A stretch of DNA of 64,000 bases from Angiostrongylus vasorum (taxonomy: Eukaryota; Nematoda; Chromadorea; Rhabditida; Metastrongylidae): the NCBI GenBank assembly GCA_018806985.1, contig JADANN010000192.1:186001-250000 (forward strand). Reading direction: 5' to 3'. The translations under genes and the position numbers were made by a program. Below, in pieces: positions 55,601 to 64,000 of this stretch; position 1 is the stretch's first letter, and every line of letters begins with the position of its first letter. The notes below the pieces were generated by a model. The model was not told the DNA's origin. It made no database searches and worked only from the letters and a program-made list of their open reading frames with translations.

Positions 55601-56315
55601 TGGGACATAGGCGCATTCCGGCAACACATTCCACTTAAAAACCTAAACACAAGACTAAGTTATTCCTTCTGTGCACTAGAGGCGGCTACATATACACTGG
55701 TAGGTACATATTATGAAGGGAAGGTATGGCTGAATTGGCGGTGAGTGAACTGATGGACGATTTTTTTGCCCTAAAAAACACTTGTACATCTATAAGTGGT
55801 ATAGCAATGTCTTCTAGACTTAGAGACTGCTTCCCAGTCTATCTTTCGACACATATAGCAGGAAAGGAGCCTCCAAGCACATTGACTAGAGGCTGACGAA
55901 AGGACACTTGCAAGGACAATACGGCAGGTCTTTTATAACGGTAGTAAGTTCTATAATGATGCAAAGAGTAACAATATTATGATGTCCGCGACATACGACT
56001 CAAGTTTTCCCCCTAACTGTTCAAGAATAAGGAGGCGGTACGTTAAATTTCCCCTCATTCTTTGATCAAACGCCTCCTCGGAGGTTGTAAAGATGGCAAG
56101 TTGTAAGTAAAAAGTGCTAGCTCAACAGACGTAAATGGTAAAGATTGTAAATATAAAAGTATGTTATAATGGTGAACTGTAAAGAATTCAGTTTCTAGAA
56201 TGCATCTAATACAGCACAATGTCGATAAAATCAAGGGAGTGTTCAGAGAAGAAGAGTTGGAACTAAAGGCATACTCTGTGGAAACTGATTGTTGAACCCG
56301 TACCGGTTTTCCGGA
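52641..56315. other. Long intergenic stretch, no supported gene
   Basis: An open plus-strand stretch at 55394-55744 (116 codons) is the longest here, with no recognised domain. The minus strand at 54.7-55.3 kb has several adjacent open pieces in different frames, which might be a decayed retroelement or gene, but no diagnostic motif is visible. A weak SINE-C-tail-like segment lies at 53320-53405. Elsewhere nothing is recognised. Confidence 0.4.
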
Positions 56316-56321
56316 CTATAA

Positions 56322-56600
56322 CTAGGCGAGTGTAGCGCATTGGTCGGTGGTGCCCTGCAGTAGACACGGGATCGGTCCCCACAACCCTGGCCTGTGAAGC
56401 TTTCCATCCCTCCGGGGTCGGCAAATTGGTACCAGACTTGTCTGGGAGGATAGCAGCACCAGCTCGAAACATCGATAGGCTACAGTGAGTCACTGTAAGG
56501 GTCAAATATGCGTTCAGTCACCTCCAACGATGCTTAATGAAGTCGAGTGCAGAGCGCATCACTCAGGGGATTGATCAACGCCGATAGCTTTTTCTTTTCA
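56322..56600 (+). mobile_element. SINE-A copy, full length
   Basis: GTGTAGCGCATTGGTCGGTG (A box), GGGATCGGTCCCC (B box), AGCTTTCCATCCCTCCGGGG, TCGGCAAATTGGTACCAGAC, AACGATGCTTAATGAAGTCG and AACGCCGATAGCTTTTTC, in order. Confidence 0.95.
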
Positions 56601-57435
56601 TCCTTTAATTAGGCTAGTACACAAGTGCAGTTAATTACACCTTCTACGTATTAACACTTATACAAGTCTCCTCTCTGGTTTAGCATTTTATTGTGGCAAG
56701 ATGTCCCTAGGTATCTAACTTGTCTAATGTGTCGAAGCATATAGCAGCAACGTTGTTACACCCCCCATCGAAGCAGAACTTCCCTACAAAGGATTCAAAA
56801 TAGACAAACAAACTCGTTCGAAAAACTTTGTTTGTAAAGAACACACAGCTCAGAGATACTATACGTTCCATGAATGCTTAGAATAGGTGGGAATGTGGAT
56901 GAAGTGCATCATATCCAATACATTTACTTCTCAGTGGTTTATTTTTCCTATACAGCCTTTTTTAGCCCGCTTTTTTTGTGCCCATTCTCTACCTTAACCA
57001 ACACATATGCTATGTCAGATGTGGTCACTGTTCTCCATACTTGATAATATGCAAGAAATCTTGTTTTGGACGAGTTTATTTATCGGTAACTTGACTGCTT
57101 ATTGGGTACTATTTCATTCTAATCGCTATGGTGAATCATGGGTAGCGTACGGAATAGGCGAATATAGGAGTAGACTCAAGAAAAGTTGCAAAGCACCTCC
57201 AAGCACTGACTGCAATGTGGTGGTACGGTGGATCACGGCGACCCATAGAAAAAAATTAGCACATATAGCATCTACACCTCTGCAGAAATAGTGCAAGATC
57301 CCACTTCAAATTCTTATTCTCAACACTTCAGGTTCTCTAGTTAAAATGGGTTACAGATATATCCCTCGGCCTCAGCGCTTGGTACGCCCGAGAACTCGTC
57401 CTGAACTCAACTGCACCAAGCACCGTTAGAGCTTA
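56601..57435. other. No supported gene
   Basis: A plus-strand open stretch at 57007-57291 begins with a hydrophobic segment (LFWTSLFIGNLTAYWVLF) but has no recognised domain. It is kept only as a note. Confidence 0.35.
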
Positions 57436-57439
57436 TCGA

Positions 57440-57640
57440 ATGCAAATCTCGCTTATACAGTGACATGTGGTGGGCTACCAATGTATCACATCAGCGTTTT
57501 ACACTCCCAGACAAGTCTGGCACCGATTTGCCGCCGATCCGGGAAAAGGCGACGCGTGTTGAGCTCGAGGAGTGGGTTCGAACCAAAGACTATGGGTATT
57601 GCAGAGTACCTCCAGCCACTGTGCTACACAGAAGCTCTAG
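57440..57640 (-). mobile_element. SINE copy with an altered core, minus strand
   Basis: The right end read on the minus strand is tRNA-like: TGTGTAGCACAGTGGCTGGA (A box) and TTTGGTTCGAACCC (B box). The middle replaces the usual CCTTCCATCC block with AGCTCAACACGCGTCGCCTT, then returns to AATCGGTGCCAGACTTGTCT and GTAGCCCACCACATGTCAC. A variant of SINE-A with a substituted core segment. Confidence 0.7.
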
Positions 57641-58750
57641 TTATCGAAACACGTCTAGAAAGCAGGCTATCTTAAACTGACCCGAAAATAGGCATCGTCC
57701 CACATAGCAGCGGCTAAAATTCAAGCGTCGTGGGTGAGGTGTTAAGGCACGGGATGAGTTATCGACCGAAAAACAAACAGCACAAAAAAAAGCGACCGAA
57801 AAATGAGTTGTTTCCAATTCAATCCGGTCGACTTGCTCCCACACTTAGGTAGAAAAGGTAGAAATTCACTCAAATCGAGAAGTTAATGCGATAGAACTTT
57901 CTGAGAGAAGTGGTAACTGATATAAGACTTTAGCACAGACATATGCAATGCTTCGTTGTTCCTTGGAGCATCGTACGGAGTAACATGCCCACGTTCAGCT
58001 ATCAGCGAACTTCGACAGAAACCTAACATAACGGTTCAACACCATTGCATGAGTTAGCTGTTAGTAACCTTAGATAGTCACTACGATGTCACTGTGCTTG
58101 TCGGAGCTCGGAGCGCTGTCACAGAGCTAAAAATAAACCCAGATATGGCCTTATTTCACCGTGGTGGAACCATCGAAATAATAATACTTACTTGTGAATT
58201 CAACCATGAGCACACTTCTTTCCACACTAAACATCGACAAGGTCACTTCCGCAATGCGAAATTTGTCCACAAATAGACATTTCCTTGTCTATTGTTAAAT
58301 TAGACTAACATCCTACCAGACAGAGCTCGGAAAGCTACAACAGCTTTCTTACAAAGAACATTAAAAAAGAGGGATATTGGTGTCTCATGACTGACCATTT
58401 ATAACCCAGCAAGTAACGTGCCTTGCGGCAATGAATGAGGTTTGCTGGTCCCTGGACGGGTTACTGGGTGAATGAGAAGATTTAAGCAAACAGGTGAAAT
58501 CTTTATTAAAATGTTCTGTTCACTCAAAACATGTCGCTGGAAGTGCAGAAAAGGCATCACCCTTGTGGAAAATCGGCGTTTTGAAAGTCTTGGGTAAAGC
58601 ACCATTTTGTTGAGAAGTACTAATATAACTGATTCTTGGTGACTGATTTAAAGTCTAACTCAACATCTAGCACAGACGCAGAAGTAAAGCAGTGCAGTCA
58701 GCTCTTTCTTGAGCAGAGAAATCCACACCGGCCAAGAACGATAAACGGAT
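57641..58750. other. Intergenic stretch, nothing recognised
   Basis: No coding-like frame with splice support and no repeat family match. Confidence 0.4.
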
Positions 58751-58756
58751 AGACGA

Positions 58757-59025
58757 ATAAAGCTCTCGGCGTTGATCAATCCATGAGGGATGCGCCATGC
58801 ATTGGACTTCCTTTGCGCACCATTATAGGTGATTGGATGCATATCTGGCCTATACATTGACTCATGGTAGCCTATCGATGTATCGAGCCGACGCTACTAT
58901 CCTCTTAGACAGGTCTGGTACCAATCTCCGGACCTCGGAGGGATGGAAGGCTTGGTGAGCCTAGGGCACGGGGACCAATCTCAACTGTATTGCAGGGCGC
59001 GTCTAACCACTGCCATTCACGCGCC
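58757..59025 (-). mobile_element. SINE-A copy, minus strand
   Basis: The reverse complement carries the head (AATGGCAGTGGTTAGACGCG), GGCTCACCAAGCCTTCCATC, the core and a tail to AACGCCGAGAGCTTTATTCG. The AACGATGCTTAATG block is replaced by ATGGTGCGCAAAGG. Confidence 0.88.
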
Positions 59026-59550
59026 CCCAAAACAAGTCAAAGAAAATTTAAAAACAGTGACCTTCAGCTCACTTCAACAGGTCGGCAGGTAGGTAACTAA
59101 ATATATGGAGCTATCGAAGGTATCTGTGCATGAGCCAAATACTCGGTATCACTGAAGTGAGTTCATCCTTTTGATATCCTACAAAACTGCAACTCTATAA
59201 GCTGGTTTCAATGGTATTTTACAAAGCTTCTTAAACACAATACTATATGAAAAACATGACGACCTATGACCTTCCCTTCGCGCCATCGCAGCCATTATCG
59301 CTAATCATCCAACTTTTCATGAAAGTAAAGCCTTTGTGGAGTGGTGTCATGGATAGCCTGAAGTGATATCCGACAGACTCCATTCCTAGTTCGTTTTTTT
59401 TTGTCGTGTATGGTTTTACTTCCTTACCAAAGTAGCTATATAGTTAGATCTCTGGAGCTTCCTAAGCCGGTTAACTAAAGAAAAAATTTTCGAACAGCTT
59501 TACGGAACCTGAAAACAGTATCTATTCCTAAAGATAGGTATAGCAATACT
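59026..59550. other. Spacer, nothing recognised
   Basis: AT-rich DNA between two inverted SINE-A copies. Confidence 0.4.
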
Positions 59551-59557
59551 GAAAGGT

Positions 59558-59845
59558 GCGCATGGCGCAGTGCTCGGAGGCATCCTGTAATACGCATGGG
59601 ATCGATCTTGCGCCTGTGGCCCACCAAACCTTCCATCCCTCCGGGGTCGGCAAATTAGTACCAGATTTGTCTAGGAGGATAGCAGCACTGGCTTGATACA
59701 TCAGAAAGCCACCGCGAGTCATTGTAAAGGCCAGATTTGCATTCAATCACCTCCAACGATGCTTAATGAAGTCGAGTGCCTGGCGCATCCCTCAGGGATT
59801 GATCAACGCCGATAGCCTTATCCTTTATCCTTTAGCAGTACTGCT
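59558..59845 (+). mobile_element. SINE-A copy, full length
   Basis: GCGCATGGCGCAGTGCTCGG (A box), GGGATCGATCTTG (B box), GGCCCACCAAACCTTCCATC, CTCCGGGGTCGGCAAATTAG, CAACGATGCTTAATGAAGTC and AACGCCGATAGCCTTATCC. The copy ends TTATCCTTTATCCTTTAG, showing a short tandem 3' tail. Confidence 0.95.
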
Positions 59846-61033
59846 ACAATAAGCAAAGACGAAACTTCTACCTAGGCAATCGAAGAGACCAAGGCATAGA
59901 AGTAAGGTGCTAACCCTTTTTAGAAAGTAAGGGACACAGTTCTTTGACTAAAAGTCAATCCTGATCAGCGCATCATAGGGAAAACACCGCGTGTAAGCAA
60001 CCAAAAAAGCAATATAGGTTAATAATAAGTCGAATGCTTTCCTAAAAACTGAACTAGATCGTAACTTGTAAACTTAAATCATCCTAGGGTACCGAACGCT
60101 CAATGCCGCTGAAGGGTTCCCTTTTGGCGTAATTTCTGATGTTCTATGAAAATACAGTGACCCAATTTGTAATAGATATCGAAGACGATGAACTCGTCCG
60201 AAGGGTACGGGCACCGCCCAATAGACGACGAGATATGAGGTGACTAGAAAAGTCGAGCAACCTTCAAAAAAACGTCTGCATGCTTAAGGTGTGGGTAACT
60301 TTAAAGAAAGAAAACATCTTTGGAAATATCGGATGGAGATATTTTCAGGCAACAAACAAGCAGCTGAAGCAGTACAGCATGAAAGGAACAGCTGCAAAAG
60401 TACTAGGCGGATAGTGTCCATAACGAAATAATAAAGCTTTTGCGAGAATTCCACCGAATGCTAAAAATTCCGGCATGACATTTGAGGTCTCCAGGAGTAT
60501 CAGTGATACCAGATCAAGAAGAGAACCTTCTGCTGTACTTTCCGGTTTGCCAATACTGGTAGTACTACAGAATTAAAGAAAAACAATCAGAGAAATGCTG
60601 TCAGCCACCGGAATTTTCTGTGTGGGCGTGGCGACCTGCATTCCGATGGCGGACGAGTTTCTCGCAGAATCTGTTTTGATAGTTTCAGAATTTTTTGGCC
60701 GTCACAATCTAAATTGGTTAACTTTTTGTCTTCTATTAAGCTTTAATGTGTTCTGGCCTATCCCGTTCCCTTATACTTTAAATTTCTCACCTTACGTTCG
60801 TACTTAGTTCTTACATCATAGCACACTTAATGGTCAGTAGCAGAACGTTACAATCCAGAGTTAACAACTCTTAGGCCCAAAATCGACGTCTGAAGTAGTT
60901 TCTTTGCATCTGTCCTGCAGTCCTAACATCTTATCCTCGTTGTCGCTTGTCTTTCTGGATTTTCTGCGCTGTGCATAGTTCTTCGTCTTCAGATTTTCGA
61001 CAAGTTAATCTCTTGCTGAACAACTAGCGGACC
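59846..61033. other. Upstream region of the eRF1 gene
   Basis: No gene or known repeat was recognised. Pyrimidine-rich sequence before the start codon includes TTCGTCTTCAG at 60977-60987, a possible trans-splice or 5' UTR acceptor about 46 bases upstream of the ATG. A core promoter could not be pinned down. Confidence 0.4.
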
Positions 61034-62806
<1,773 letters not shown>

Positions 62807-62924
62807 GTAAGGTTTTCCCTCTTTTTATCACGGAAAGTAATAGGTATGCAGTAAACTATTAGACATTTCAAAACCGACTTTCCTTTAACCTCAGTATGAC
62901 TAATCGATATGTGTTCTTTCTCTG

Positions 62925-63060
62925 ATAAGCTTACACGAGATTGATATATAATTTTTATTCTGCTAACGTTTCGACATTTTCGTCTTTGTTAGACCCGATG
63001 GTCCGAGTCGTGAACATGAACAACTGTGAACCATCTAATGGGATCATCAGCCGTGATGGT
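62925..63060. repeat. PLE terminal motif in eRF1 intron 6
   Basis: TTTTATTCTGCTAACGTTTC GACATTTTCGTCTTTGTTAG repeats the arm at 21.83-21.87 kb, and CCGTGATGGTC-type sequence follows as in other PLE ends. The minus strand again has GAAAC after a stem (GACG AAAA TGTC), but the CTGATGA core has decayed. Confidence 0.6.
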
Positions 63061-63735
63061 CAATATTAGATAGTTGGGTTTTGAGTATTTCGTAGTTATA
63101 TTCGCCAATTAGGATTGTTTGCTTGTTGCGTGAGTAGGTGGTTTTTTGAGATCATAGATTTTATTTATAAACAGGCTGAAACACAGCTTGATCCTACTTC
63201 ATTATTTCATTAACCAAAATGACTCTTAAAACCTACGCTGTTACTAATCTATTAGAGCTAAACGTTTTTGGTAAGATACAACTTTACTTGTTCCAGTACT
63301 TCAAAATCCTGGTGGGGGTGGGGGGCAATGCTTTGAAAGCATCTTACACAGTGATTTGATTGTTGAAAATTTTCTCTCTTACTAGTTGCCAAGAATGACG
63401 AAAAGAAAGTGGTAATTTATAAGCGGGAGGTCCAATGGGTGGAGTGAATGAGGCCCCATTTCGCACTCAACTGATTAAATTTTTTCCAGCATTGGCAGGA
63501 GAAAAGTGTGGTTGGGTGTTTAACGTGGGGAGAGGATTGGGTTCTTTTGTTGACCGTTCCTGGCTATATATGTTGCATTTTTGTAGGATTTCATCGATTT
63601 TGTAGTATGACTCCTCCTTTGTGGATGTTTCGTCAGAACTGAAGACCGTGTATTTCATGGTTTTCTTTGCCGATACTTATTGAGCTAAATGTTGTTGCTT
63701 GTCGTATAGATCGCTCTTTTCATCGCATTTCAGTA
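63061..63735. other. eRF1 intron sequence, nothing recognised
   Basis: The next eRF1 exon was searched for and not found. A G-rich run lies at 63311-63328. Confidence 0.4.
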
Positions 63736-63739
63736 CTAT

Positions 63740-64000
63740 CGGGAAGTGATATTGGACCCAACCTTTTATTTACCGCCTTTGTTTTCATGGCAGTGTACTA
63801 CGTGGAACACAACCACAACGATGCTGATATATGGGCAAAACTCAGAACCTCAGATGGTCTTCGAACCGGCGGTTACTCATTGCGAAGCTCACGTGCTATC
63901 TACCGAAGCCATTGGTTTCCCTTTCCTTCAACCAGTTTTTTTTGCTCTATTGATCTAGCAATAATCAACCGTCTACGGGAATAATCTCGGGAACACAAAT
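63740..64000 (-). mobile_element. SINE-E tail with a different tRNA-like head
   Basis: The tail (GCTGATATATGGGCAAAACT, CAGAACC) is that of SINE-E. Read on the minus strand, the head is GGTAGATAGCACGTGAGC and GCCGGTTCGAAGACC, a good B box not seen in the other SINE-E copies. It runs to the window edge. Confidence 0.65.

Noticed and set aside
55394..55744. A 116-codon open frame as a gene
   Set aside because: No domain, no splice or promoter context, and a composition not clearly different from random AT-rich sequence.

Overview
This is eukaryotic DNA, very probably from a clade V parasitic nematode (strongylid or hookworm-like). It is AT-rich and gene-poor, has small exons split by long introns, carries nematode-style TTTCAG acceptors, and is crowded with decayed retroelements. 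Only three protein-coding genes are secure enough to model. They are a short zinc-finger gene (+, about 10.29-12.05 kb), a class 3 aldehyde dehydrogenase (-, exons from 41.04 down to 30.90 kb), and the 5' two thirds of translation release factor eRF1 (+, from 61.03 kb, running off the right edge). From memory, the C. elegans orthologues of the last two (alh-4 and erfa-1) lie on the same cosmid, T05H4, so the window may preserve an old linkage.

Layout. 0-10 kb: copies of two short interspersed repeats (called SINE-A and SINE-B here), a few isolated minus-strand exon-like pieces at 3.3-6.8 kb, and a 12-unit 25-bp tandem array at 9.0-9.3 kb. 10.3-13 kb: zinc-finger gene whose single intron holds two SINEs. 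13.1-21.2 kb: two RTE-type non-LTR retrotransposons of different subfamilies, both inactivated, separated by a large palindrome made of two Penelope-like element (PLE) ends. 21.8-30.4 kb: PLE ends, two GIY-YIG fragments and SINEs. 30.9-41.0 kb: the aldehyde dehydrogenase gene, its introns filled with SINEs, RTE debris and an inverted pair of PLE fragments. 41-61 kb: repeat-rich intergenic DNA with simple repeats, a third RTE copy on the minus strand (48.1-50.7 kb) and a palindromic cluster of a third tRNA-related SINE (SINE-E). 61-64 kb: eRF1.

The most interesting structure is the repeat system. At least three SINE families with tRNA-like heads are present. Two of them (A and C) carry different 3' tails but share one conserved central block. 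SINE-B and SINE-C end in sequence resembling the 3' end of an RTE element in the same window. The PLE ends repeatedly carry a hammerhead-ribozyme-like core. The family letters are labels made for this report; all similarities were judged by eye and no database was searched.
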